Origin: Spirometra erinaceieuropaei
Lineage: Eukaryota > Platyhelminthes > Cestoda > Diphyllobothriidea > Diphyllobothriidae
Direction of reading: 5' to 3'
Assembly (NCBI GenBank): GCA_902702965.1
Contig: CACRXP010000111.1
Location: forward strand, 1,225,669 to 1,289,668
DNA: 64,000 nucleotides
A program made the translations under genes and the position numbers. How positions within the stretch are numbered: the first letter of the stretch is position 1; each line of letters begins with the position of its first letter. The notes beneath the pieces were generated by a model. It searched no databases. It saw nothing but the letters and a program-made list of their open reading frames with translations, and was not told the origin of the DNA. Below are positions 1-10,159 of this stretch, piece after piece.

Positions 1-285
1 AATGATGTTCATAGAAAACATCGGCAGATGTTCCCGTTGAATGGTCTCAGTGACCATGTAATGAAACTTTTTTAATGTACGACGAATAAAATCGTCGTCT
101 TGCTTACTTGTGGACCGTTTGGGTCCCCCTATCTTATTTCTAGGAACTGTTTTATCATTAATAATGCGCCACAGAGTGACCTTGCTAATATTGAAAATAC
201 TAGCTAACGACTCACGCGGGATTCCCTCCGCCGCTAATTTTCGAATGCGCTGGAAGTCAACTTCGGATAAGTATTGTTTAGACAT
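1..285 (-). CDS. Tc1/mariner-like transposase, N-terminal part, cut by window edge
   Basis: The minus strand is open from an ATG at 285 to base 1 (95 codons, no stop), so the gene continues outside the window. The translation starts MSKQYLSEVDFQRIRKLA and has a helix-turn-helix-like stretch at about residues 14-42 (EGIPRESLASIFNISKVTL). A GPKRSTSKQDDDFI segment follows at about residues 54-67, resembling the GRPR-type hinge and second DNA-binding helix of Tc1/IS630 transposases. That family binds the terminal inverted repeats and moves elements by cut-and-paste into TA. The catalytic DDE/D domain would lie beyond the left edge and cannot be seen. A terminus matching the foldback elements of this window lies at 833-858, upstream of this start. 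Seen: open frame and HTH-like pattern. Inferred: family and link to the terminus. Confidence 0.6.
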   Translation of the reverse strand, partial: MSKQYLSEVDFQRIRKLAAEGIPRESLASIFNISKVTLWRIINDKTVPRNKIGGPKRSTSKQDDDFIRRTLKKFHYMVTETIQREHLPMFSMNII

Positions 286-832
286 AGGTATCGTTTGGCG
301 TGGCAGAGCAAAGTGACGGCATGTCGAGCGAACTCAATATATATTCGTTTACGACACGCATTTTCAGTCTGGTAAAACAATCACACTGATAAACTTTTTA
401 TTTCGGTATTTTGAAACATAAAACTTTACGAATTTGTTAAATAGAATTTTTAGATGAAGAATCGCACGTAATCTCCTGAATACAATAAGAAATAATTTAT
501 TTGCATTTCACTGATTTTCTTGATAATGAAATTTAATTTTTTCTTTTTCTTCGAAAGTTTATTGAAAAATTTCGTCCTTTTATTAATCTTCTTAAACAGA
601 TTAATAAGGTAACGCAAAAAATTTCGATTCGAAAGCTTTAATAGCGTAGGAAACTGCTTGAATATCAGGAATCCTCCGATTTCGCCGAAATGCGGCCCTT
701 TTTCTATTTAATATACAGATCCATATCAAACTTTCCTTCAACAAACGGCCTTTTCGTCCTTATTTCAACTAAATAAACACGAATAAGAACACCAACAATA
801 CGCAACATTTTCCACTCTTATTTTGACCTCAG
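286..832. other. AT-rich 5' flank of transposase, no gene seen
   Basis: This stretch separates the transposase start from the element-like terminus at 833-858. It has no coding pattern. Apart from the terminus it does not visibly share the long arms of the foldback elements. Confidence 0.4.
336..345 (-). promoter_or_regulatory. possible TATA box of the transposase gene
   Basis: An AATATATATT run lies about 50 bases upstream of the transposase ATG on the minus strand. Position and composition fit a TATA element, but the surrounding DNA is AT-rich and the match could be chance. Confidence 0.2.
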
Positions 833-858
833 CATTTCATGAGTTAGCACAGGTACTG
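833..858 (-). repeat. terminal inverted repeat of a Tc1-like/foldback element
   Basis: Read on the minus strand, this begins CAGTACCTGTGCTAACTC and continues ATGAAATG. It agrees at 23 of 26 positions with the consensus end of the foldback family (CAGTAGGTGGGCTAACTC...). The outer end at 858 is followed by CA rather than the TA seen at most other copies, so the target dinucleotide may have mutated. Confidence 0.55.
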
Positions 859-869
859 CATATATATAT

Positions 870-1072
870 TCACTCAGGAATGGGTGCACACCGATCCATT
901 GGCTTCCCGAAGCCAACAAGCTTCGTATGGGCGTTAGGGGCCACGAACAGGCAACCACCTACCAGGCCGAAGTCATCCAAGCTATGATAACAGAGGAGAG
1001 ACGACATAGTCAGTGTTATGACTGGCTGAATGGAGGCAAACAAGCCCGAAACAGTGCTGTATCAATCTACAC
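870..1072 (+). repeat. dispersed repeat R2 (copy near 7.1 kb)
   Basis: Bases 877-1015 are nearly the reverse complement of 7125-7265. Both contain GATCCATTGG, then a small GCTTC/GAAGC hairpin, then CGTATGGGCG and ACGAACAGGCAACCA. The following block at 1016-1072 (GGCAAACAAGCCCGAAACAG) recurs in direct orientation at 7073-7127 and 7443-7497. No coding sense is visible; it behaves like a short interspersed element of unknown type. Confidence 0.55.
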
Positions 1073-1167
1073 AAGGCCTGACGATTGTGATGCAGCGCGC
1101 TGGAAGTCAGTGACACGCCAGCACGAAAGAAAACCCTTAAATACTGTGACGTGCATTACGCAACCCA

Positions 1168-1207
1168 CCTCCGATGATGGAAGCTTGTTTGCTTTCGAAA
1201 CGTCAGG
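1168..1207 (+). ncRNA. hammerhead-ribozyme-like motif, one core change
   Basis: The order is: stem I strand CCT, core CCGATGA (CUGAUGA expected, so U4 is C), one extra base, stem II GGAAGC/GCTTTC (six pairs with one G-T), GAAA, CGTC, stem I strand AGG. This is the compact hammerhead form associated with Penelope-like elements, with an ACGU stem III that needs a partner molecule. The U4 change should impair cleavage. No PLE coding remnant is recognisable immediately beside it. Confidence 0.55.
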
Positions 1208-1240
1208 CAAATATACCTATGGTTCCTGCGATCGCCTTAT

Positions 1241-1264
1241 CTTCTCATATATATATATGAGAAG
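1241..1264. repeat. perfect 24-bp palindrome
   Basis: CTTCTC, then (AT)6, then GAGAAG reads the same on both strands without a mismatch. It could extrude as a cruciform. No function is evident. Confidence 0.8.
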
Positions 1265-1357
1265 AAGAAGGGATCTCGGGAACGAAGATTGTAATATCCT
1301 GAAGTTTCAAAAGCAGACAAACTTTCATCGTCGTATATACATATATATAATGGTAGG

Positions 1358-1835
1358 GGGCGTTCACCGATCGTTCATTCTGAACTCACTCGCTCCGTTG
1401 TGCCTTTAGGGCTCTCTCTGGAGCCCAACCAGCAGTCGCACAGCGGCGCATGATGCATAGGCAGAATGATATTACCGACAAAGACAAGGGAGACAGGAAT
1501 GGCCATTTCTGGCTTATTAGCCGTCGTCAGCCAGCCATACCCAAGCCCCAAGTGTGGAGAGGGTAGAGCCCGGTGGGTAGAGGCGTGCACTTCTAAACCA
1601 GCAGGTCGCGAGTTCGAGGCTCGGATGTTCCACACTTTGGGCTTGGGCATGGCTGGCTGACGACGGCTAATAAGCCAAAAATGGCCATTCCAGTCTCCCT
1701 TGTCTTTGTCGGTAATATCATTCTGCCTATATATCATGCGCCGCTGTGCGGCTGCTGGTTTGGCTCGAGCGAAACCCCTTAAGGCACAACGGAGCGAGTG
1801 AGTTCCGTATTAACAATCGGTGAGCGCACCCTAAC
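1358..1835. mobile_element. head-to-head pair of tRNA-derived SINEs
   Basis: Bases 1559-1835 are a plus-strand SINE. A tRNA-like head (GGTCGCGAGTTCGAGGC carries the B-box-like core) is followed by a body containing GACTGGCTGACGACG-like, TGTCTTTGTCGGTAAT and CGCCGCTGTGCGGCTGCTGG segments, and it ends at AACAATCGGTGAGCGC. Bases 1358-1558 are the body of a second copy on the minus strand, so the two form an inverted repeat with arms of roughly 200 bases meeting near the tRNA-like head. Other copies are at 39.7, 54.6, 58.9 and 59.2 kb. Confidence 0.75.
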
Positions 1836-1839
1836 ATAG

Positions 1840-2173
1840 TATATTTGCATTTGTTTGTGTATTGCCCTTCCCATGTTATCTTGCAAAATGCACTTCTACT
1901 AATTGCATCATCTGACATTCGATTAAGTTGGACGTCCAGAAAGGGGAGGCACTCTCTCTTCTCCTTTGCCAAGATAAAAATTAACGCTGGGTGGACCTTA
2001 TTCACATTATACAGGAGGGTGTTTAAATCAGGCTTTTCATCCGTTATTGCAAAAATGCCCTTGATAACGATGTGAAAGCCAAATCCATATTTCAGCGCAT
2101 TTTGGCAAAAAAATTGCTTTACCAATAAAAGTACATTTTCGGTGAGTGCATAGATGGAGCAGTACCAGGACAT
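1840..2173 (-). pseudogene. Penelope-like element, reverse-transcriptase fragment
   Basis: The minus frame reads IFAITDEKPDLNTLLYNVNK, then HPALIFIL and CLPFLDVQLNRMSDD, then CKITWEGQYTN. This matches the layout after the catalytic YVDD of PLE reverse transcriptases (FAI-x-LLN-VN-HP-I-FT, LPFLDV, WTGQYTN). At the YVDD position the sequence is frameshifted and reads HIVIKGIFA in this frame and HRYQGHFCN in the next, so the catalytic aspartates are gone. No endonuclease part follows, because the SINE at 1559-1835 abuts the downstream end. It is a dead remnant. The lineage resembles PLE A but is not identical. Confidence 0.7.
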
Positions 2174-3479
2174 GCATTAATAAAACAGTGTAATTGCGGT
2201 TTTTAATTATGTTTATGGCTTTTCTGGGGCGCTCATATACATCAGCAACCAATAAATGACGTTCAGCTTATACCCAGTCATTGCAATGTAAAATTTTTTG
2301 GACTAACATTTCTGAGACCAGCAAGAAAGACTGCAATTATTTTTACAACGAAATTAACCAGAAAACTTTAGAGACGATTCCCCATCGCCCGCTGACATAG
2401 TGCCCAGAAGGAGGGCGATAACTTGATAAAACAATTCGTTTCTAGTCCTTTTTAGAGAAATATTTATATGATGTCGTCTTAATTTCTTCAACGGCAGCGC
2501 AAAGGGGTTAACGAACAAGACATCCCATGGTGTTTTCGCTTAAAAGGTTTCATTTGACGCTTTTAACTGACACACTGAAGCCCCGTTTGCCTCCTCGCGT
2601 ATAAGGACTTTTGGATGTTTGGTCCGCCTAAACAAGCCTCTTTTTATTTTCTGACTGATGAAAACCGAAATTTGGAAAACGGGACCTAAAATTGGGGTGC
2701 TTACAGTCTGCATATCTGGTCTGGTAGCATCTTTCCAGGAGCTCAAAAATTGCAGCGCTGGTTTACTGTCCTGCCGTCGAACATTACTGGCATCTGATAC
2801 TCCTCTTCTGTGTCTCAAAAACCCTTTTGAACACGCTTTTTTCAAATATGAAATGGAGGCAGCATCCCGCATTTTGAGCTTGCATACGACAATACCAAGT
2901 ACACTATTTCCAGCATGGAAACCAACCAGCAGCCTCACTGTGATAAGGACCAGATCAGGGAAAGAAAGCAAACGGCATCTTTTTCACTTATAGAAATCCA
3001 GAAGTCTGTGGTCTTTTTTCGGGAGGATATGTAAAGAATCTGCAGCAAACAAGGATGCTGCTGCGGATATTGCGTGTGCATGAATAGCACGATAAATGTG
3101 ACGAGTTTGAGGCTGCATCCCGCTTCACTGATGGGGTTCATTCGTTAGCGGACTGGCGATTTGGAGTAATGAACCCAGTTTGTAGAGCCAATAGGCGTTT
3201 CTTGAAGGAAAGTGAACAGCTGCCGGGAATATACCATAAATCAGACGTCAAAATTGAGGTGGTAAAGTCTGCTTAAAAATGTCGATAAAACGGACTACCA
3301 ATAAATCAACTATCAGCACAACATCGAAAATGCGCATTAAGTGTGCGTATCGAAGTTGCTGAGCGAGAAGAATTACAGCGATTCCTTGAAATATTTCTAT
3401 TAACTTTCTGTTTGCTGGGTTTCCAGTCTTGTCTTCGTTACACCAAAGTTTCCAACGGATGGATTTAAGATATGATCAC
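2174..3479. other. no recognisable gene
   Basis: Short open frames occur on both strands (for example 2540-2971 minus), but none has a motif I recognise, and on position it could be more 5' PLE sequence decayed past recognition. Confidence 0.3.
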
Positions 3480-3725
3480 TTGTTGACAATTACTATTAAT
3501 CCGAAGACGCTGAGGCGAGCATACGTAGCTTTTGATAAATTCTCGTCGGGCCAGTACAATTATAGGGGAAGGGGGTAGAAGTGAAAACACGTCAGTGATA
3601 AGATAAATCGATTGAAGTTCGCCTTAATACAAAAGCTGAGTGCGGGAATGTGAGGGGGGGGGGGGGAAATAGAAGTCATTGTCAGGGGCGGGGTGAGAGC
3701 AGAAGGGCGCGGGAGAGTTGCAGCG
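3480..3725 (-). repeat. 3' untranslated end of PLE A, with a 13-G run
   Basis: This is downstream of the endonuclease remnant on the minus strand. Related sequence recurs at 9245-9400 and 10290-10510 in the same orientation, and at 9495-9610 and 12852-13140 in the opposite one. Shared words include GGCCAGTACAA and AATCGAT. An uninterrupted run of 13 G lies at 3654-3666; the related copies also carry G or C runs there. Confidence 0.65.
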
Positions 3726-4976
3726 TTAGTCGACCTTCGACCACTGTAGGCGCGGAGCCTGAATGTGGTTCTTTTGTGCGCATAAAATTGGTTTTCGCAA
3801 CCTGATGGCGGCCGCCTCTGCTGTTGTTGACAGGCGCTGTCCCGGTGGTTTAGGATATCTCGATGGGACCTTATAGATCACGCGAAAAGCTTCATTGGGG
3901 TCTACATGATGTCCCGAGTCGACAACATGCGCGAGAATGGCGCGTTTCACCTTTTCCCAGCCATACCGGGAGGTGTTCCCGTATTCTCTTGTATAAGCGA
4001 CGACTCGTGCGACCAATATAACCTGCTTCACAGGAACAAGTGAAGGAATAGGTGCACATTGAAGTGTTCTGCGGCGGCAACTTATCCTTATCTTCTCCGC
4101 GTAAAACAGGGTTTATATAGAAGGATACTTGAACCCTTGTCGCTGGGAAGGTTCGCGAAGCAGCTTGGTCAAGGCGTCTCCTTAGAAGATCATTCGCAGC
4201 GTCCCCTTGAAAAGGGACTTTAAGGAACAGAGTTTTCTTTTCGGAAGCCTCTGTGGCAGGTTTTACCTGTCGTTCGGCCATATTTTTTGCAATAAACCTG
4301 TCCGGGTACCCGTTTTCACGCAGGAAGTTCTGGATTTTCCTAAGTTCCTCCTCTATGCCATCACTTGTCAACTTTTTCTAGCCCTTTGTGCCAAACATGG
4401 GACAAGATTTCGTTTTTGTTTTAGGGGTATGAAACTAGCGAAGTTTGCGTATTGTCCAGACCAGGTTTTATACCGGTGGACGGTTCTTCGGACACTCCAG
4501 TCAAGTCTCCTGCTTAGAAGAACATGTGACAAAGGGAGCAAACCGGCCGTTTAGATCTCCAGCGTGAATTTGATAAAGGGATGCCCCTGATTTACAACGT
4601 TTAAAAGGGCATCTACGTCGGTTTCTGCTGTGTCAATCGCGAAGATATCATCAACATAGCCGCCGTAATGTTTACTCTTAACGGTTCGCCATCTCTGGTC
4701 CGCTAGAGCAGTCCCATTGGAGATCGTTTCCGGGAGAGCAGAACTGTCTAGGTTCACCCTGCAAAAAAATTCAGAAACTGCCCATTCAAACATTGCCAAA
4801 CAACTTGATGAACGCAAAATGACTCGACAATATTTTGCGAAGAGATTCGCTTCTGAGTGGGGCAGTGCAGAAAGGGAGTGATCAGAGTAGATGAATGTGC
4901 AGTTATCCCAAAGTTGGGAGGAGAAGAGTTGCTCGAGAGGGAAGTTCAGATGAAAAACGAACGAACAAACAAACAA
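3726..4976 (-). pseudogene. Penelope-like element A: RT and GIY-YIG endonuclease, frameshifted
   Basis: Best preserved PLE here. At 4685-4554 the minus strand reads HYGGYVDDIFAIDTAETD, so the catalytic YVDD of the reverse transcriptase is intact, followed by VNQGHPFIKFTLEI and a stop. After frame changes come a thumb-like stretch (WSGQYANFASF) and, at 4371-3892, ELRKIQNFLRENGYPDRF. The endonuclease linker and domain follow with TSMCTYSFTCSCEAGYIGRT and RLYKRIREHLP, which keep the YIG and the arginine-rich helix. A further frameshift near 3900-4000 moves to HVVDSGHHVDPNEAFRVIYK and PPGQRLSTTAEAAAIR. PLEs use such an enzyme pair for target-primed reverse transcription. At least three frame breaks make this copy dead. 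The fingers region upstream of YVDD is not clear. Confidence 0.85.
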
Positions 4977-5941
4977 AGCAAAAAAGCTAACTAACTAAAG
5001 CAAGCAGCTTAAGCTTTTTTAACTGAAAACTCCTTTTTCCAGTAATTTCCAGGGAGATTTAGCAAGATATCTTTTGGCCCTGTCGGCGATTTTGGAGGCG
5101 CGTTCAAAAGTGTGGGGATGAAATGTTAGTAGAAAGAGAGGTGGAGTTGCGAAAAAATGACGACAGCTTGTAAGAGTTAATTTGCGATTGCACAAACAGT
5201 CTCACTGACAGAGTGGAGGAGCAAATTCGTTGGTAGAGAGGGAGAATATGCCTCTGTGGGTCTCATGTCAGCCTAGTGAAAGATCGCAACGTGTGTGACG
5301 CAGGCTTTTGTCCTTGTGCTTGTTTGGATCCTAAAGCATACCGTAGACAAAATCTTTTTTTGAAAATCGATAGGCACCAAATGTTGTGAAACTTTCGAGT
5401 TTCGGCTGCTTTATTGAATATGTTGGTGCGGACATTTCCGTTAAGTCGGACGAATCACCATGTTGAAAATTGTTTTTTTCGACAAGCTTACTGCAAACGT
5501 GACCATCAGCAGAACAAATATGTCGTGCCGCTGCGGTTGACAGCTAGATAATTGTAGAAATTGCACCAACGAGGTTCTTGCAAGAAGTACCCAAACGCCT
5601 CATAGTGTGTTGCAAGTGTCGCCGCGGGAAACGATGCGAAAATTCAGGGGCAACTACTGATGACGACGACACACTTTGAAAGTTAGTCTCGATGTTTTGC
5701 TGGATGAGGTGTTTTGGCACTGACTCTCACAACCATTGCTGAATCAGTGGCTTATGTGTACTCAAAACACCAACTTAAAGTATCGTTTAAGCGGGATCAA
5801 ACAGCATAAATTCAAAATCAAAGTAAGACAAAGTGCTGTGTGGAATGGATGTCTCAAATGAGTGCTTTACCACAGACAGTGATATGGAAGTGCATGATCA
5901 AAAGCCTGGCTTACCGATTTTTGTTTAAGTCATAATAGGTA
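4977..5941. other. no recognisable gene
   Basis: The segment between PLE A and the first foldback element has no open frame with coding character and no repeat that I could match elsewhere in the window. Confidence 0.4.
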
Positions 5942-6899
5942 CGGTAGGTGTGCTATCACAGGAAATGTTAACTGAAATTCGTTTTTCATTCGAAAAGATC
6001 ACCTAAGTGGACTTGTAATATTAACTGTCATATGACATCATGCCAAGATATTCCACTTATGTCAGAATGCCGGCTTTCGAAGAAGCCCTTATCGACAGTA
6101 TGCTTAAACTAGGTTTTATAAAAAACGGACGTCTATAAGCATAACTTTTTCCCAATAGTTTTCGATGCCCTTAGAAATAAAAATATGTTTCACAAAATAA
6201 TGGACAAAACTATCCTCTCTCTTACTCATTTAGAATCAAATCACACCTCAAAATTTTGCGTCCAACAAAGGGTATTTTCCGATCTTAAAAGTTTCTAATT
6301 ATTAGATCTTTTAATACCGTGAAATGGTTAATTATTCAGCATCGCATCAGCGCATTTAGCAATGTCGCTTATAAAGCGGACAGCATGGTCCACATTCATT
6401 ACTAAGCTTTGTGAGCTCTATTCATTTTCTGTATAATATATGACTTTCTCGCACAAAAATTTTACAGTTTGTAGTTTAGAACCTCCGGATGTAGGGGTGA
6501 CGGTAAGAGGGGTTTGGAAGTTTTCAGGAATCGAGAAAGTTTTCAAACCCGAAAGAGTACGTTTCTTCAAGAGTGCAAGTTGAAGAAGATTTATTTCAAT
6601 ACTAAATGGGTTAAAATGGACAGTTTAAAGCGTTTTTACTACAAAATAAACCCGCATCTAGAAAGGCATCAGAAATCCAAAATATTCAAATCAAACGGAT
6701 AGTCGTTGTTTACATAACGTAGTTTACGCGGGCAGCCGATAAAGAGCTCTTTTGAAAGATGGCATCCTGACGTGACTAGAATATCTTGGTCATTTGCTTC
6801 AAGATAATTACTTTTACAATCTTACTAGAAAAAATTCCCTTGCACTGAAAACACACTTCAGAATATGAGTCAACATTTCGTGACCTAGGAAATCTACTG
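5942..6899. mobile_element. foldback Tc1-like MITE, copy 1 (diverged)
   Basis: Left end CGGTAGGTGTGCTATCAC after TA, right end ...CGTGACCTAGGAAATCTACTG, 958 bp. Internal landmarks of the family are present and mirrored between the arms: GCCGGCTTTCGAA near 6070 and its degraded counterpart GGCATCCTGA near 6760. More diverged than the copies at 24.7 or 35.1 kb. Confidence 0.75.
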
Positions 6900-7500
6900 T
6901 TGATGCTGCAAGGGACTGCAGCGACAGAGAATGGCAGGTGGCGAGGCACTGAAGAACTTCGGTTCGATGAAGTGTTTATGACCCATCTGGTAGACCCCAG
7001 TAGTGGACCAGCTGCGCCAGGTGTGTCTGAGCGCATGTTTGTGTTTCCGGTACCAGCTGCTGGTGGTCAGGGTTATGGTTGGCTGAATTAAGGCAAACAA
7101 GCCCGAAACAGTGCTGTATCAATCTAACCCCAGACTCTGTCGTCTCCCCTCTGCTATCATAGCTTGGCCGACTTCGGCCTGGTAGATGGTTGCCTGTTCG
7201 TGACCCCTATCGCCCATACGAAGCTTTTTTGCTTCGCGAAACCAATGGATCGGTGTGCGCCCATTCCTGATTGATAAATACCCGATCTGCAGCGACAGAG
7301 AATGACAGATGGCGAGGCACTGATGAACTTCGGTTCGATGAAGTGCTTATGACCCATCTGGTAGGCCTCAGTGGTGGACCGACTGCGCCAGGTGCGTCTG
7401 TGCGCATGTTTGTGTTTCTGGTCACAGCTGCTGGTGGTCAGGGTTATGATTGGCTGAATGAAGGCAGAATAAGCCCGAAACAGTGCTGTATCAATCAACA
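6900..7500. repeat. tandem 200-bp direct repeats flanking an inverted R2 copy
   Basis: Bases 6905-7105 and 7290-7497 are close direct repeats (both have GCAGCGACAGAGAATG, GAACTTCGGTTCGATGAAGT and GCTGCTGGTGGTCAGGG). Between them, 7125-7265 is a minus-strand copy of repeat R2. Open frames of 60-140 codons cross the cluster on both strands, but they follow the repeat unit and differ in frame between the two units, so I do not read them as genes. Confidence 0.7.
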
Positions 7501-7559
7501 AAAACAAGCTTACACTTTTGCAAAGGACGAGGAAGAGGAGTAGTTTCCGTGATTGGGCG

Positions 7560-7790
7560 GTGTTCACCTCGTCTAACACACACAGTTCGACCGCTGTTGT
7601 CGACCATGTTCACTGTGTGCTCCACAGCAGGGGGGGAGTGCAGGGACGGTGAATTGCGCGTGACTTGCATTGCACCTACCTCATTGTCTCCTCCCCCTCC
7701 CACACCTGCCCCCCGTGTCATGACAAAGTCGAGAAGACCGGAGGCGGCAGCGGGTGCGGGTGACTAACTCGGTAAGGTTCCACCACATCC
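7560..7790 (+). repeat. dispersed repeat R6
   Basis: Shared with 22031-22250: both contain GCTCCACAGCA preceded by a GTCGACCATG/CGATGTCCACCATG variant, then GACTTG, then GTCAAGAAGA/GTCGAGAAGAC. No coding sense; function and family unknown. Confidence 0.5.
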
Positions 7791-8041
7791 CCTGGCCCAA
7801 AACGTATAGCGGCCAGTATTTTGTAAAACAGAAACTAAATGGTGGGCGACTCGGATCCCAGCTGACGCAGCGTGAACCTGCGGCCACTCCAACGATGACA
7901 TTAATTGTACTCAGCATACCCACGAACGCCTTCCAGCCTCCGACCTGTCCCTGTGATTGTCCAGCGCATCTACCGCGTGATCCGTTTCAGAAGCAAATCC
8001 TAACATATTGGTTTCACTGCGTAGTGGTGGTAGCATGCGTA

Positions 8042-9025
8042 CAGTGAGTGACCGATCTCGTAAAATGTTGGCTGAAATTCTGAAAGGCGTTTTTGATTAG
8101 GAATGATTACTTGGTCGCGGTTTTAATACTGATTATCTTGTGGCATACTCTTATAACATTTCGGACTCGGCAGGATGTCGGCTTTTAAATATACTTCTTT
8201 TCAGTCTCCTGTAGAAAGCGCACTCGGTAAAAAATGACTACTTAAGCAGCATGCATTTTTCCCATTGATTTTCGATGGTCTTGGAAATTCAACTAAATGT
8301 TATAGAAACCATAAACAAAATATGCTTTTTTAGTCAACCAATAGAGAATCATGTATTCTTTATATTTGATGATTAAGAAAGAAGTAAAATTAGGTTTTAA
8401 AAAAGTTTTCTAATTTCCGAATAATTTGGAGCCTGATCAGTCGTTGCATTAGCGCTTAGTGATTTCATTCTACAAGGTGCATGCGTTCCGCGTAAAGAAA
8501 ATCCCATATTTATCTTTGCCATTTAGAAGATATCTAACGGAGTCCATAAAATTTTGCAATGGATACGGACCATGTTGTGCATTTCATGATGTGCAGTGGT
8601 AAACGGCTAGGTACGATGCTATGAGAATGGACATTTCGAGGTCTTAAAAAGTTTCATAATTAGAAACTTTTTTAAAACCTAATTATACCCCGGTTTTAAG
8701 TATAAAATATAAAGAAGACGTGATTCGCTATTGATTGATTAAAAGAAAGCATATTTTGTTTATTTGTTTGTTTGTTCAATTTCCAAGACCATCGAGAATC
8801 AATGGGAAAAGTGCATGCTACTTAAGTGGTCATTTTGTACCAAACACCTTTTCTACAGGAGATTGAAAAGAAGTGCATCTAAAAGCCGACATCCTGCCAA
8901 GTCCGAAATGTTATAGGAGTATGCCATAAGATAAGCAGTATTACAACCGCGACCAAGTAATCCTTCCTAATCAAAAACACATTTCAGAATTTCAGCCAAC
9001 ATTTCATGGGATAGGTCACTCACTG
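8042..9025. mobile_element. foldback Tc1-like MITE, copy 2, with near-perfect arms
   Basis: TA at 8040-8041, left end CAGTGAGTGACC, right end GGTCACTCACTG, TA at 9026-9027; 984 bp. The left arm (8042 to about 8430) and the right arm (about 8635 to 9025) are close reverse complements, for example GCATGCATTTTTCCCATTGA near 8250 against TCAATGGGAAAAGTGCATGC near 8800. Little divergence between arms suggests recent insertion or gene conversion between arms. No transposase frame inside. Confidence 0.9.
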
Positions 9026-9239
9026 TATATGGTCGGGAAGCGGGTCGCGTCACCTGGTTGCGTGGGCGTTAAGCATGATAGCAGGAGTGAAGATAGACGC
9101 CCGCAGCAGTTCCTGTCGCGTCGTGTTTCCAGATGGTTCTAATATCCGCGTTCTCAATACCTTTCCCCTGTGTGCGAGTAGCGAGCCCAAGTCCTAAAGT
9201 TCTGCTTTTCCTGTGGTTGTGCTATCATCTTCTTTACAG

Positions 9240-9490
9240 CAAGAATTTGAAATTCCCACATTCGCATCTCAGGCCAGTACAACTATATGGGAACGGGGCA
9301 CAGTCAAGCATGCCAGTGATTGGGAAATCGGTAAAAGTAACTTTTAAAACAGAGGCGGAGCGAGAGCGGAAGGGCGCAGAAAATTGCATGTAGTTAGTCA
9401 ACCTTTGACTACGGTAGGCGCGGGGCCTAAACGAGGTTATTTTGGGCGCATAAGGTCGGTTTTCGTAATCTGATTGCGGCCGCAAATGTT
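9240..9490 (-). pseudogene. PLE A-type 3' remnant: endonuclease tail and UTR
   Basis: Bases 9400-9490 match the endonuclease C-terminus of PLE A at 3730-3800 (GCGGCCGC, TTTCGTAA/TTTCGCAA, GGCGCGG). Bases 9245-9400 match its 3' untranslated region. All of the reverse transcriptase is missing. Confidence 0.6.
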
Positions 9491-9494
9491 GACT

Positions 9495-9610
9495 AATTAC
9501 ATACAGCTTTCTGCGTCCTTCCGCTCTCACCCTGCCTGTGTTTTAAAATTAACTTGACTGTGCCCCTTTACCACATAGTTTACTGGCCTAAGGAGAACTG
9601 ATCGAAAGCA
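9495..9610 (+). repeat. inverted copy of the PLE A-type 3' end
   Basis: Reverse complement of about 9265-9395 with moderate divergence: the word TAGGCCAGTAAACTATGTGG on the minus strand corresponds to CAGGCCAGTACAACTATATG. The two together form a hairpin-like arrangement of PLE ends. Confidence 0.55.
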
Positions 9611-10159
9611 ACGTATGCTTGCTAACTCGTCTTATAAAGAATGCTAGTATTTTTAGAATCTACTTTTAAAGTTCGACAGTGGTGCTTCAAAGAAACAGTA
9701 AAATGCGACGAGAAGGAGGAGTTGCGGCGGACGCATTTGATGAAACAAAAAATATCTGGTAGTCAGGCGATTTTTTAAAGTAGAATTAAAGCTTACTGTC
9801 TTCTCTGTCTTGCAAGTAGTGATGCATGGACAGGTAATGCAATCGCGACAGTCAAATGTTGAATGATGTTTTAAATTTGGATGCAGATGTTGGATTAAGG
9901 GAGTTATTACTAACGACAAGTCACCTAGACGTGGGTTTAGATATTTAATGGTTAAAAACTTAATTTATGAAGATCCTGTTCTAGATTACTTTTTTAGAAA
10001 TAAAAATTCGCAACGTAATTAATTCTGGTTTTTCATTAGGATAAATATCTTAATCAGAGTTACAAAGGTCACATTTTGAGGAGGAGGAGGAGGAGAAGAA
10101 GAAGAAGAAGGTGTGAAAACGAAGAATGAGGATGAAGAGATTGACTGAAAAATTTAAGG
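9611..10159. other. no gene; short purine microsatellite
   Basis: No coding pattern. A GAG/GAA purine tract occupies about 10079-10111. Confidence 0.5.

Noticed and set aside
1561..1650. tRNA gene (also considered at 54632, 58920 and 59236)
   Set aside because: The A- and B-box-like parts are SINE heads; acceptor stems do not pair and SINE bodies follow directly.
1375..1737. Open frame of 120 codons on the minus strand
   Set aside because: It lies wholly across the head-to-head SINE pair; the opposite strand is open too because the sequence is palindromic.
6776..7579. Several frames of 60-140 codons on both strands
   Set aside because: They follow the 200-bp direct repeats and the R2 copy, and the frames are not the same in the two repeat units.
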